Shown piece after piece: positions 25,558 to 34,733 of a DNA stretch of 64,000 nt; within the stretch, counting starts at the first letter, position 1, and every line of letters begins with the position of its first letter. Below the pieces are notes generated by a model. That model was not told the DNA's origin. It saw only the letters and a program-made list of their open reading frames with translations, and searched no databases. The stretch is from Hephaestia caeni. Its GTDB lineage: Bacteria; Pseudomonadota; Alphaproteobacteria; Sphingomonadales; Sphingomonadaceae. The position numbers and the translations under genes are program-made. The stretch spans positions 62,001-126,000 of the forward strand of contig NZ_QXDC01000002.1 in NCBI RefSeq assembly GCF_003550065.1, read 5' to 3'.

Positions 25558-27176
25558 GCGGCTGGATGCAGCATCTGATCGTCGCGCCGATCCTGCTGCC
25601 GCTGGCGGTCAGCGGGTTGCTGCTCGCCTTCGACGAACGCCGGCGCACCTTGAAGCGGCTGGTCAGCCTGGCGACGGTGGCCGCGCTCGTCGGCATCGCC
25701 GTCATGCTGCTGTGGCTGGTGACCGACGGTTTCGGGCTGGACGCCGCGTCGGCGCCGCGTGCCTATCTGCTCGGCAACTGGCCGGCACCGTTCGGGATCG
25801 TGCTGGTCGCCGATCGGCTGTCGGTGCTGATGCTGCTGCTCACCAGCGTGCTCGGCTTCACGGCGCTGTTCTATGCCATCGCGCGATGGGATCGATCGGG
25901 GCCGCGCTTCCACGTCTTGTTCCTGCTGCTGCTGGCCGGCATCAACGGCGCGTTCCTGACCGGCGACATCTTCAACCTGTTCGTGTTCTTCGAGGTGCTG
26001 CTGGCGGCGTCCTACGGCCTCGTCCTGCATGGTTCGGGAATCGAGCGCACGAGCGCAAGCCTGCACTATATCGCGATCAATATCGCGACCTCGCTGCTGT
26101 TCCTGATCGGCGTGGCGATGATCTATGCCGCCACCGGCACGCTCAACATGGCCGATCTGGCCGAGCGTATCCCCGAGGTTCCATCCGAAGACCTCGCCAT
26201 CCTGCAAGGCGGCGCCGCGATCCTGGGCACCGCCTTCCTCGTCAAATCGGGCATCTGGCCGCTCAGTTTCTGGCTGTCGCGAACCTATGCGGCGGCGGCC
26301 CCGCCGGTGGCGGCACTGTTCGCGATCATGACCAAGGTGGGCATCTACGTCATCCTGCGGCTCACCTCGCTGCTGTTCGGGAACGCATCGGGCGGCGTGG
26401 CGGGCTTTGCCGATAGCTGGCTGATCTGGGCAGGGCTTGCGACGATGGTGTACGGCACGATCGGGATCCTCTCGGCGCGCACGCTCTCCAGGATCGCGGG
26501 CCATTACATCCTGGTCTCGTCGGGGACGCTGCTGGCCGCGATCGGCATCGGCGGGCACGCGGTGACGGCGGCCTTGTTGTTCTATCTCGTCAGCTCGACG
26601 CTCGCGGTGGGGGCGCTGTATCTCATCATCGAGCCGGTCGGGCGCAATGTGGAGGAAGAGGACAAGACCCCCCGCATCCTCGAACCGGTGTTCGACGACG
26701 AATATACCGGCGCGCTCGAGGAGGATGAGGACGAGACCGGCATCGTCATTCCGGGGACGATCGCGATTCTGGGCGGCGGCTTCATCTTCTGCACGCTGTT
26801 GCTCTCCGGCCTGCCGCCGCTGTCCGGCTTCATCGCCAAGTTCGCCATCATCGATGCGTTGTTCGGCCCCGCGGTCATCACGCCGACGAGTTGGCTGCTG
26901 ATCGCGATCATCATCTGTTCGGGCCTCGCCACACTGATCGGCCTGACGCGCGCCGGCATCGATCTGTTGTGGACCCCGGCCGAGGATAGCCCCCCGCGGT
27001 TGAGCGTGATCGAAGTCGCGCCGATCGGGTTGCTGCTCGCCGCCTGCCTTGCGCTGATGGTCTGCGCCGGGCCGATCTTCCTCTACATGGAAACCACCGC
27101 CGTCGCGCTGGGCGATCGATCGGCGTATATCGAGGCGGTGCGGCACGCGCCGCGCGCGGGCGAGGCCGGGCCATGA
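25554..27176 (+). CDS. mrpD: Na+/H+ antiporter Mrp subunit D
   Basis: A 540-aa NuoM/N-like subunit with about 14 transmembrane helices (GDIFNLFVFFEVLLAASYGL, FLVKSGIWPLSFWLSRTYAA, PLSGFIAKFAIIDALFG). The GTG start at 25554 is within the end of mrpC (GTGA overlap). An acidic loop (EEEDKTPRILEPVF, EEDEDETG) occurs before the last helices, as in group-2 MrpD proteins. Confidence 0.94.
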   Translation: MSGWMQHLIVAPILLPLAVSGLLLAFDERRRTLKRLVSLATVAALVGIAVMLLWLVTDGFGLDAASAPRAYLLGNWPAPFGIVLVADRLSVLMLLLTSVLGFTALFYAIARWDRSGPRFHVLFLLLLAGINGAFLTGDIFNLFVFFEVLLAASYGLVLHGSGIERTSASLHYIAINIATSLLFLIGVAMIYAATGTLNMADLAERIPEVPSEDLAILQGGAAILGTAFLVKSGIWPLSFWLSRTYAAAAPPVAALFAIMTKVGIYVILRLTSLLFGNASGGVAGFADSWLIWAGLATMVYGTIGILSARTLSRIAGHYILVSSGTLLAAIGIGGHAVTAALLFYLVSSTLAVGALYLIIEPVGRNVEEEDKTPRILEPVFDDEYTGALEEDEDETGIVIPGTIAILGGGFIFCTLLLSGLPPLSGFIAKFAIIDALFGPAVITPTSWLLIAIIICSGLATLIGLTRAGIDLLWTPAEDSPPRLSVIEVAPIGLLLAACLALMVCAGPIFLYMETTAVALGDRSAYIEAVRHAPRAGEAGP

Positions 27177-27655
27177 CGCGGCTCGTGCCTTTTCCACTGC
27201 TCGCCGCGGCCCTGTTCGTCATGTGGGTGCTGCTGACCGGCTTTTCGCCCGGCCATGTGTTGTTGGGGGCCGTGGTCGCGCTGCTCGTCTCGCGGGTCAT
27301 GCTGATGCTAGGGCCGGAACCGGTGCGAATCCGGTTCGGCTCGGCGATCGTCAAGCTGGCCGCGCTTGTCGTCGCCGATATCGTGCGATCGAATATCGCG
27401 GTTGCTAGGATCGTGCTGTTCCGGCCGGCCGAGCAACGGTCGGGATTCATCGAATTCCCCACCGAGCTGCGCAGCCCCTATGCGCTGGCGGTGCTCGCGA
27501 TCATCATCACCGCGACGCCGGGAACCTTGTGGGTGCAGCATGACGCGCGGCGCCATGTGGTGTTGATCCATGTGCTCGATCTGGTCGACGACGAGGCATG
27601 GATCGCGCTGATTAGCGATCGCTACGAACGGTTGTTGCTGGAAATTTTCGTATGA
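27173..27655 (+). CDS. mrpE: Na+/H+ antiporter Mrp subunit E
   Basis: A 160-aa protein with two or three N-terminal membrane helices and the conserved cytoplasmic tail ([29 protein letters not shown]). It overlaps mrpD and mrpF by four bases each (ATGA). Confidence 0.93.
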   Translation: MTRLVPFPLLAAALFVMWVLLTGFSPGHVLLGAVVALLVSRVMLMLGPEPVRIRFGSAIVKLAALVVADIVRSNIAVARIVLFRPAEQRSGFIEFPTELRSPYALAVLAIIITATPGTLWVQHDARRHVVLIHVLDLVDDEAWIALISDRYERLLLEIFV

Positions 27656-27933
27656 CCACGCTCGTGCTCGCCCTTGCCATCACCGGCGCGCAGATATTGC
27701 TGGCGCTCGCGATGGGCTGCGCGGCTTTCCGCATCTTACGCGGCCCGCGCGCGCAAGATCGGGTGCTGGGCATGGACAGCCTCTACATCGCCGGGATGCT
27801 GCTCTTTCTCACTTATGGCATCCAGACGGGCCGCACGCTCTTTTTCGAAGGGGCGCTCGTGATCGCTTTGCTCGGCTTCGCGGGCACGGTGGCGCTCGCC
27901 AAGTTCCTGATGCGCGGCGAGGTGATCGAATGA
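27652..27933 (+). CDS. mrpF: Na+/H+ antiporter Mrp subunit F
   Basis: A 93-aa protein with three transmembrane helices and the family motif [19 protein letters not shown]. It overlaps its neighbours by four bases on both sides. Confidence 0.93.
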   Translation: MTTLVLALAITGAQILLALAMGCAAFRILRGPRAQDRVLGMDSLYIAGMLLFLTYGIQTGRTLFFEGALVIALLGFAGTVALAKFLMRGEVIE

Positions 27934-28313
27934 TCCAGGCGCCCGATCTGCCGCTATGGGCCGCGATCGCGGTGGGCTTTTTCGTGCTTCTCGGCGCGTC
28001 GATCACGCTTGTCGGCGCGCTGGGGTTGCTTCGGATGGGTAATTTCTACGAGCGCATTCATCCACCCACGCTCGGGACGACGCTGGGCACGGCGTGCATC
28101 CTCATCGCCTCGATGATCTGCTTTTCGACGCTCCACGCCCGCCCGATGGTCCACGAGATCCTGATCGCGATCTTCGTGACGCTGACGACGCCGATCACGC
28201 TGATGTTGCTCGCGCGCGCGGCCTTGTATCGCGACCGGATCGAGGGTTCGGAAAATGTCCCGGACGACAGGATCGCGACCGCGGCCGTCGACGACGATGG
28301 CTCGCCGACCTGA
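27930..28313 (+). CDS. mrpG: Na+/H+ antiporter Mrp subunit G
   Basis: A 127-aa last subunit of the antiporter, with three helices and the conserved [20 protein letters not shown] and [20 protein letters not shown] segments. It ends the operon; the dehydrogenase gene begins 48 bp later. Confidence 0.93.
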   Translation: MIQAPDLPLWAAIAVGFFVLLGASITLVGALGLLRMGNFYERIHPPTLGTTLGTACILIASMICFSTLHARPMVHEILIAIFVTLTTPITLMLLARAALYRDRIEGSENVPDDRIATAAVDDDGSPT

Positions 28314-28361
28314 TGACGTAGTGGGTGGAGCGATGGCGATCGTGCGGCTATCGGACGCGTC

Positions 28362-29318
28362 ATGACTCGCCCCGATATTCTCATGACAGCGCCCATGCAT
28401 CCCGCGGCTGCCGCGCGGCTGGACCAGCGCTTCGCCCTCCACCGGCTGTGGGAACAGGACGATCCCGAGGCATTTCTCCGATCGCACGGCGCCGTGATCC
28501 GCGGCATCGCCACCAGCACGCTCTACGGACGCGTCGACGACACGCTTTTCGCGCGCCTGCCCGCGCTTGAGATCGTGGCGAGTTTCGGGGTCGGCTACGA
28601 CAATGTCGACGCTGAGGTCGCGGCGACGCGCGGGATCGTCGTCACCAACACGCCCGGCGTGCTCGACGAGGAAGTGGCCGATTTCACGATCGGGCTGCTG
28701 CTGGCGACGATCCGGCGACTACCGCAGGCGGAACGGTTCCTGCGTGAGGGGCGATGGCCCCACGGCCCGTTTCCGCTCTCGCCGACGCTGCGCGGGCGGC
28801 GGGTCGGCATTCTCGGCCTGGGCGGCATCGGCAAGGCGATTGCGCGGAGGCTCGAAGGATTCGATGTCGCGATCGCCTATCACGGACGCACCCGGCAGGA
28901 GGCCGTCGCCTATCCGTGGCATCCGACGCCGGTGGCGCTGGCGGCGGCATGTGACACGCTGATCGCGATCCTGCCCGGCAACGCGGCGACACGGCACATT
29001 GTCGATGCGGCGGTGCTCAAGGCACTCGGCCCTAACGGTGTGTTCGTGAACGTTGCGCGGGGGAGCGTCGTCGATGGCGAGGCGCTGGCCTCGGCGCTCG
29101 AAGACGGCACTATCCTCGCGGCGGGCCTCGACGTTTTCGAGGACGAGCCGAACGTGCCGCCGGCGTTGCTCACGTCACGCAATGCAGTGCTGCTGCCGCA
29201 CATAGGGTCGGCCTCGGAATATACCCGCGCGGCGATGGGCGCGCTCGTCGCCGACAACCTCATGGCGTGGTTCGAAAACGGCCATGCCTTGACCCCGGTC
29301 GCCGAGACGCGGTTCTGA
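28362..29318 (+). CDS. D-isomer-specific 2-hydroxyacid dehydrogenase (glyoxylate/hydroxypyruvate reductase-like)
   Basis: A 318-aa enzyme. The NAD(P) Rossmann loop reads GILGLGGIGKAIARRL. The catalytic triad residues are visible in NVARGSVVD (Arg), DVFEDEPNVP (Glu) and LLPHIGSAS (His). It is similar in length and layout to GhrB-type reductases that interconvert glyoxylate/glycolate and hydroxypyruvate/D-glycerate. It could serve the acid-sugar metabolism 10 kb upstream, but it directly follows the Mrp operon and its true partners are unclear. Confidence 0.9.
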   Translation: MTRPDILMTAPMHPAAAARLDQRFALHRLWEQDDPEAFLRSHGAVIRGIATSTLYGRVDDTLFARLPALEIVASFGVGYDNVDAEVAATRGIVVTNTPGVLDEEVADFTIGLLLATIRRLPQAERFLREGRWPHGPFPLSPTLRGRRVGILGLGGIGKAIARRLEGFDVAIAYHGRTRQEAVAYPWHPTPVALAAACDTLIAILPGNAATRHIVDAAVLKALGPNGVFVNVARGSVVDGEALASALEDGTILAAGLDVFEDEPNVPPALLTSRNAVLLPHIGSASEYTRAAMGALVADNLMAWFENGHALTPVAETRF

Positions 29319-29335
29319 AGGCAGGGGCGGCATCG

Positions 29336-29354
29336 CTTGCCTCGTTTGGGCAAG
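29336..29354. terminator. Possible bidirectional hairpin between convergent genes
   Basis: CTTGCC-TCGTTTG-GGCAAG lies in the 59-bp gap between the dehydrogenase (+) and nitroreductase (-) stops. The stem is only six to seven pairs and there is no U-tract, so terminator activity is uncertain. Confidence 0.3.
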
Positions 29355-29377
29355 GCGTTCAACCGGCGGAGACGCGT

Positions 29378-30061
29378 TCAGTCGCTGTGGAAACACACCA
29401 CATCTTGTGTCGTCGCGCGGGGCGGGCGGGCCAGCGCCGTCGGGTCTTCGTCGTCGGGATAGCCGAAAGACATGCCGAGCAATAACTTTCCTGGCTCGTT
29501 GTCCAAACGCAACGCAGCGCGAATGATCGACGGATAGCCGCTGAGAGAGGCTTGTGGACACGAGCCGAGCCCCGCCGCCGCCAGCGCGAGCATGAACGTC
29601 TGCGCGAATTTGCTGCAATCGGCCGCCTCGCGCAGGCCGCCATCGGGTGGCATGAACAGGAAGGCGGCATGCGGCGCCCCGAAAAAGGCGAAGTTGTGCA
29701 GCATCGAGGCGGCGCGGGCGGCCTTGTCGTTCCGGTCGACACCCTGGGTCTCGAACAGCCGGACCGCCGCGTCGATCTGGCGTTCGCGGAATTGGCCTTC
29801 GTAACGACCGGCAGCTTCCACCTCGTATTCGGGCGGCACCCCCGAAGACACCGCATCGATCAGCGCCACACGAAGGCGATCGAGCGCCATCCCGGAGGTG
29901 ATGTGGAGGGTCCAGGGTTGGGTATTACAACTCGATGGTGTGGTTGTTGCCGCCGCGACGAGGCGCTCGATCAGGGCACGGTCCACGCATTGCGGAAGAA
30001 AGGCCCTGACCGCGCGCCTGCGCCGTGCGATCGCTTCAAAAAGATCGAGATCGCGCATCAT
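29378..30061 (-). CDS. Nitroreductase family flavoprotein
   Basis: A 227-aa FMN-dependent nitroreductase with the characteristic RRRRAVRAFLP start and the substrate/FMN segment ATTTPSSCNTQPWTLHI. The middle (FAQTFMLALAAAGLGSCPQA) and end (LLLGMSFGYPDDEDP) are also typical. Related enzymes reduce nitroaromatics, enals or quinones with NAD(P)H. The start at 30061 (MMRDLDLFEAIARRR) is chosen because the longer frame to 30151 overlaps the upstream gene. It lies 26 bp behind the Tat-exported NTF2-like gene on the same strand. Confidence 0.9.
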   Translation of the reverse strand: MMRDLDLFEAIARRRRAVRAFLPQCVDRALIERLVAAATTTPSSCNTQPWTLHITSGMALDRLRVALIDAVSSGVPPEYEVEAAGRYEGQFRERQIDAAVRLFETQGVDRNDKAARAASMLHNFAFFGAPHAAFLFMPPDGGLREAADCSKFAQTFMLALAAAGLGSCPQASLSGYPSIIRAALRLDNEPGKLLLGMSFGYPDDEDPTALARPPRATTQDVVCFHSD

Positions 30062-30087
30062 ACCAGCGAGGTTTCGTTCGTGCGCCC

Positions 30088-31290
30088 TCAGGCTTTCGAG
30101 TTCGACGCGTCGTGATGCGTGACTTGGCCGATGCCGCCCGACGACCCCCAATGGCCGCCCTTGCGCACGCGAATGCCGACGCTGCGCGTTTCCGAGATGA
30201 AGCGGCTGTCGGTGGTGAAGCGGGTATAGCCGCCGAGCACATGCGCCTTGTCGTGCGTGGCATGGAGCACGAGCGGACGGTGCTCGTTGATGCGCGTATA
30301 GCCGTAATCGCCGACGGTGCCGCCGGCGAGCTCGACGAATTCCTTCAGGTTGGTTTGCTGTTCGCCGACGTCGGCGGTGACGTTCGACACGCGCAAGCGG
30401 CTTTTGACGCCCGCGACCTTCCAGCCCTTCATCGGATCGTTATTGCGCGCATTGCGGGTTCGATCGCGCGGCCCGTAACCGAAATCCACGCTCGCGGTCC
30501 GAGTGCCGATGGGCAGGCGCTCCTCGAACGATCCGCGCCCCTTGGTGCGATCGTCGAGCAGCGTTTCATCACGATAGCCGAAGGCCGCGAGATAACCCTC
30601 GCTGGCCAGCCGCGCGGTGGTTTCGGCATCGGGGTGCGGATCGCCCTCGAACCCGCGTTCGTGGATGATCGTCGATACCATTTCGATCGCCCATCGCCCG
30701 TCGTTGTTGGTGACGGCATAGATGCCCTCGCAATCGAACAATTTGTCGGCTTCGGGCTTGTAGCGCGTGAAGCCGAGCGAGAACACGCCGCCGACCGGGC
30801 AGTAGAGGTGTACGTTGACCGATTCGAGCAGGTCGTACGAGTGCGGGGAAATGTGCGTCGGCCCGCTACCGGTGGCGTTCAGCGTCGGCGGTGGATTGCG
30901 CAGGAACTCGGCTTCGCTCTGGTAGACGAGCGGTTCGATGTTCTCGTAAATGGCGAACGGAAAATGGAGCGTTTTCGCGATTCCCGCGACATCACGCTGA
31001 TTGAGCGCGGTGAAATATTCGATGACGAGCCGCAGCCCTTCGGTCACCGGTTCCGCGAACGAGACCGGGAAACGCGAATCGGATTGACCGCCGGGCAGTA
31101 ACCCCTTCGGCTTCGGAAATTCAGGCCCGGTCTGTGCCATCGCGGAGCCCATCGGCACGATCAAACCGGTGCCCAGCGCCACCCCCATGATGCCGGCCGC
31201 GCCGCCGTTTCTGAAGAATTCGCGCCGTCCGATGTCGAGCTGATCGACGTCGTTCGATCCGGCCTTTTCCAATCCATGTTCGAAAGTCAT
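30088..31290 (-). CDS. Tat-exported protein with NTF2/SnoaL-like region, function unknown
   Basis: 400 aa. The N terminus contains a twin-arginine signal (GRREFFRNGGAAGIMG followed by a hydrophobic stretch ending GSAMA near residue 55), predicting folded export. Residues about 85-215 (LRLVIEYFTALNQRDVAGIA, then IYENIEPLVYQ) look like an NTF2/SnoaL-type fold. The C-terminal half has paired-strand segments (GWKVAGVKSRLRVSNV, GGYTRFTTDSRFISETRSVG) suggesting a second similar domain. I do not recognise a named family. It diverges from the TBDR at 31654 and precedes the nitroreductase, so it may handle a substrate taken up by that receptor. The start at 31290 (MTFEHGLEKAG) is preferred over 31365. 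Confidence 0.6.
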   Translation of the reverse strand: MTFEHGLEKAGSNDVDQLDIGRREFFRNGGAAGIMGVALGTGLIVPMGSAMAQTGPEFPKPKGLLPGGQSDSRFPVSFAEPVTEGLRLVIEYFTALNQRDVAGIAKTLHFPFAIYENIEPLVYQSEAEFLRNPPPTLNATGSGPTHISPHSYDLLESVNVHLYCPVGGVFSLGFTRYKPEADKLFDCEGIYAVTNNDGRWAIEMVSTIIHERGFEGDPHPDAETTARLASEGYLAAFGYRDETLLDDRTKGRGSFEERLPIGTRTASVDFGYGPRDRTRNARNNDPMKGWKVAGVKSRLRVSNVTADVGEQQTNLKEFVELAGGTVGDYGYTRINEHRPLVLHATHDKAHVLGGYTRFTTDSRFISETRSVGIRVRKGGHWGSSGGIGQVTHHDASNSKA

Positions 31291-31653
31291 GAACTCGCCC
31301 TCTCCCTGGTGTCGTTCGCTTGAGATTAGCACCAGAACCGCGGATGCCTCAGGAATAATGTTCATGGGAGTATGCGATTAGCGAATGACCGATCCGGGCA
31401 CTGCCAGCGGCGATGTTGCCGTCATTGTTTTTGACGGCACTGTGGACGCGGCAAGAATCCGCGCTCGGGCACCGGCGAGGGCGGTGTTCTGAGCGCGGCT
31501 GCATAGCGACTTAACGTGGTGTCAGATGGGTCATTCGAGCCCGCGACGCCGATGATCATTCATCCCGATCATCATTTCATACAGATTAGTCGTGAGGCTT
31601 CGTCGATACCTGCCCCTAAGATTCAAAAAAATCGTGAAGAGGGAGATGATGTC
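31291..31653. promoter_or_regulatory. Divergent intergenic region with an 8-bp-arm inverted repeat
   Basis: 363 bp between the Tat protein (-) and the TBDR (+). No gene is supported. An inverted repeat TGCCGTCA-TTGTTTT-TGACGGCA lies at 31417-31439, about midway, and could be an operator for both genes. GAAGAGGGAGA just before 31654 is the ribosome site for the TBDR. Confidence 0.5.
31417..31439. promoter_or_regulatory. Inverted repeat, putative operator
   Basis: Perfect eight-base arms (TGCCGTCA / TGACGGCA) flank a seven-base T-rich loop in the shared control region of two divergent genes. Confidence 0.4.
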
Positions 31654-34446
31654 ATGAGGCGGAAGCATGGTTTCTACGGGGCGCCCTCGGCTTTTGCCCT
31701 TGCTCTTGCGCTGGGCGCGGCGCCGGCATTCGGGCAGGACGCGGCCCAATCGGGTGATGCCGACCAGTCCGGGGCCGACGCGATCGTGGTTACCGGCACG
31801 CGCATCACCTCGGGGTTCACCGCGCCGACGCCGGTGACGGTGCAGACCTCCGACGAACTGCTCACCTCGGCGCCCGGCACGCTTGCCGACGGGCTCAACC
31901 AGCTCCCCCAGTTCCGCGGCTCGGACGTGCCCCAGGCGGGCGGCGTTTCCGCCAACGGAGCGGCGGGCGCGAACCTGCTCAACCTGCGCAATCTCGGTGC
32001 CGAGCGGAACCTCGTGCTGCTCAACGGGCGTCGCGTGGTTGCCGGCACCGATCAGGGCGCGACCGACATCAACACACTGCCGCAAAGCCTCGTCTCGCGG
32101 GTCGAGGTGGTGACGGGCGGCGCATCGGCCGCTTACGGTTCGGATGCCGTCGCGGGCGTGGTGAACTTCATCCTCGATACCGAATTCGAGGGGTTGAAGG
32201 GTTCCGTCCAGGCCGGGATTTCCGAATATGGCGATGCGGGATCGCAAAAGGCGTCGTTGACCGCCGGCAAGGCCCTCGGGCGCGGCCACATCCTCGCGAG
32301 CGTCGAATATTACAAGAATTCGGGGATCGGCCCGTACGAAGGCGATCGCGCCTGGAACCGGCGCGGATCGGGGCTCCTCCCCAATTCGGGCGACGGCCCG
32401 GCGCGGCTGATCGTCGCCGATGGCGCGGTGGTTTCCAACTCGACCTTCGGCGGCCTGATCACCGCGGGGCCACTCGCGGGAACCCAGTTCCTGCCGGGCG
32501 GCGCGCCGGCGCCGTTCGAATTCGGCACCGTGCGCTCGGCGAGCTTCATGCTGGGCGGTGACGGTATCCGCAACGATCGCAACATCTCGGCGGGCACCGA
32601 ACGCTACACCGGGTTCCTGCGCGGCGATTATGACGTCACCGACGACCTGAACGTCTTCGTCGAGGGCAATTACGGCAAGGCGACAGCCAATTGGGACCAG
32701 TATTACAACTACACCTACGCCACCGCCGCCCCGACCATCTACGCCAACAACGCCTTTCTGCCCGACGTCATCCGCGATCGGATGGCGGACGAGGGCATCG
32801 CGTCCTTCCGCCTCGGCCGCATCCATTCCGAAAGCATGATCAGGGCGGAGAACAAGAAGGAAATGTGGCGCGTGGCGACGGGCTTCACCGCGACACCGGG
32901 CGATTGGACGATCGACGGCTATTATACGCACGGCGAAAACGAGATCCGGATCACGAATTTCGACGTTCTGCACAATCGCCGCTTCTACGCCGCGATCGAC
33001 GCCGTCGAGGATCCCGTGACGGGCGACATCGTCTGCCGTTCGACCCTGGCGGGCTATGACGCGGGCTGCGTGCCGTTCAATCCCTTCGGCGCGGGATCAC
33101 CCTCTGCCGGGGCGCTCGATTATATTACGGGCGACGAATGGCGAAACCTGAGCTTGCGGCAGGATGTCGTCGCACTGACGGTTCAGCGGTCGCTGTTCGC
33201 CTTGTGGTCCGATCCGATCACGGTTGCCGCGGGTATCGAATACCGCTCGGAATCGGCGCGCCAGACGACGTCGGCCAACACCGCGGAGATCGTCGATTAC
33301 ACCGGCGTCCGTGGCGGCCCCGCGGGGCTCGCCGGCCGCGTCGGGCCGTTCATCGTCGGCAATCCGCAGCCGCTAGCGGGCTCGTTCGACATCAAGGAGG
33401 GCTTCCTCGAGATCGCCGCGCCGATCGCCCGGAACGCCCCGTTGGTCGAATTGCTCGAATTCAACGCCGCCGCGCGCGTTGCCGATTACAGCACCAGCGG
33501 AACGGTCGTCACCTGGAAGTTCGGCGCCAACTATATGCCGATTTCCGGCCTTCGCTTCCGCGCGACCCGTTCACGCGATATTCGCGGCCCCAACGTCGCC
33601 GAACTCTTCACCGGCGGCAGCCAGGGCATCGGCACCGCGCGCCACCCGATCACCGGCGAGACGGTCGATGTCGTCACGCTGACGCGCGGCAACCCCAATC
33701 TCGACCCGGAAAAGGCCGATACGCTGACGGCAGGCGTGGTAGTGGAGCCGGCGTTCATCCGCGGTTTCCGCGCCTCGGTTGATTATTACAACATCAACAT
33801 CAAGGGCGCGATCTCCAACCTCGGCCGTCAGGAGACGATGGACGAGTGCTATCTCAGGAACAACCAGACCGCCTGCGACAACATCACCATCGTCGCCGGC
33901 ACCAATTACCGGATCGATCTTCCGAACCTCAATCTCGATGCGCTCAAGCTGAGCGGTATCGATTTCGAGATCGACTATCGCCTTCCGTTCCTGGGCGGAC
34001 AGCTCGGCCTGTCGGCGCTGGCCAACTATCAGTGGCAGTTCGCGCGCACGACGCCGGGGTCGATCTCGATCAATCGCGCGGGCGAGGTCGGCCTGTCGGA
34101 CAACCCCGAATGGAAGGGCACCTTCACCGCGAATTACAAGACCGGTCCGATCGAGCTTAGCTGGAAGCAACGCTACATCCACAAGGGGAAGTATGACGTC
34201 ACCTTCGTCGAGGGCGTCGACATCAACGACAATACCATCCCGGCCGTCTGGTATTCCGATCTTGCCGCGCGCTTCCGGGTGGGGGCTGACCAACAGCACG
34301 AATTCTATCTGACGGTGAACAACCTGTTCAACCGCGATCCGCCGCTCTCACCACGCGTGTCGGGCACGCATCTGAGCTGGTCCAACTACTCGGTCTACGA
34401 CGCGATCGGCCGTTATTACACGGCGGGTTTCCGCTTCCGGTTCTGA
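31654..34446 (+). CDS. TonB-dependent receptor
   Basis: A 930-aa outer-membrane receptor. The signal peptide runs to about residue 27 (AAPAFGQ), followed by the TonB box DAIVVTGTRI and a plug (NLRNLGAERNLVLLNGRRVV, LVSRVEVVTGGASAAYGSDA, AGVVNFILD). The long barrel ends in AGFRFRF with the terminal aromatic expected for BAM recognition. There is no carboxypeptidase-like N-terminal domain. The NLRNLG and GGASAAYGSDA plug signatures belong to the sphingomonad receptor group often found near aromatic or lipid degradation genes. The downstream acyl-CoA dehydrogenase and MFS genes support such a substrate. Confidence 0.93.
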   Translation: MRRKHGFYGAPSAFALALALGAAPAFGQDAAQSGDADQSGADAIVVTGTRITSGFTAPTPVTVQTSDELLTSAPGTLADGLNQLPQFRGSDVPQAGGVSANGAAGANLLNLRNLGAERNLVLLNGRRVVAGTDQGATDINTLPQSLVSRVEVVTGGASAAYGSDAVAGVVNFILDTEFEGLKGSVQAGISEYGDAGSQKASLTAGKALGRGHILASVEYYKNSGIGPYEGDRAWNRRGSGLLPNSGDGPARLIVADGAVVSNSTFGGLITAGPLAGTQFLPGGAPAPFEFGTVRSASFMLGGDGIRNDRNISAGTERYTGFLRGDYDVTDDLNVFVEGNYGKATANWDQYYNYTYATAAPTIYANNAFLPDVIRDRMADEGIASFRLGRIHSESMIRAENKKEMWRVATGFTATPGDWTIDGYYTHGENEIRITNFDVLHNRRFYAAIDAVEDPVTGDIVCRSTLAGYDAGCVPFNPFGAGSPSAGALDYITGDEWRNLSLRQDVVALTVQRSLFALWSDPITVAAGIEYRSESARQTTSANTAEIVDYTGVRGGPAGLAGRVGPFIVGNPQPLAGSFDIKEGFLEIAAPIARNAPLVELLEFNAAARVADYSTSGTVVTWKFGANYMPISGLRFRATRSRDIRGPNVAELFTGGSQGIGTARHPITGETVDVVTLTRGNPNLDPEKADTLTAGVVVEPAFIRGFRASVDYYNINIKGAISNLGRQETMDECYLRNNQTACDNITIVAGTNYRIDLPNLNLDALKLSGIDFEIDYRLPFLGGQLGLSALANYQWQFARTTPGSISINRAGEVGLSDNPEWKGTFTANYKTGPIELSWKQRYIHKGKYDVTFVEGVDINDNTIPAVWYSDLAARFRVGADQQHEFYLTVNNLFNRDPPLSPRVSGTHLSWSNYSVYDAIGRYYTAGFRFRF

Positions 34447-34486
34447 TCATCGTCTTGCTCGTACGTCGAGAATGAAAGGGAAATTT

Positions 34487-34633
34487 ATGATCGAAGCACC
34501 GGGCGCATCGGATGCTTTCCCAATGCGCGGCGTATTGGCCGCGCGCACCGCGCGGCGGACGTTCCGGCGAGGCGTCGCGAGCATCGGGGCCGTCGTGGGT
34601 GCGGGTAGGGTTGCTGCCTCCGCAGCACCGTGA
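34487..34633 (+). pseudogene. 48-aa ORF resembling an orphan Tat signal peptide (possible gene remnant)
   Basis: An ATG preceded by AAAGGG opens a short frame whose last 26 residues look like a twin-arginine leader (ARRTFRRGVASIGAVVGAG, ending AASAAP) that stops immediately after the would-be cleavage site. It follows the TBDR by 40 bp. It may be the leftover 5' end of an exported enzyme whose body was deleted, or a chance ORF. Confidence 0.25.
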
Positions 34634-34686
34634 GCCCGCGACACGATCGCACCAATTCCTTGCCTGCACGGTGAAGGTCCGGCCGT

Positions 34687-34708
34687 GGCACGCTTCCCCG
34701 AGCGTGCC
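34687..34708. other. Perfect 8-bp-arm hairpin before the acyl-CoA dehydrogenase gene
   Basis: GGCACGCT-TCCCCG-AGCGTGCC lies 14-26 bp before the candidate starts of the downstream gene. With no T-run, it could be a translational regulator, an operator, or the weak terminator of the receptor transcript. Confidence 0.35.
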
Positions 34709-34733
34709 GGGCGCTCCTTGAGTGAAATCAACG

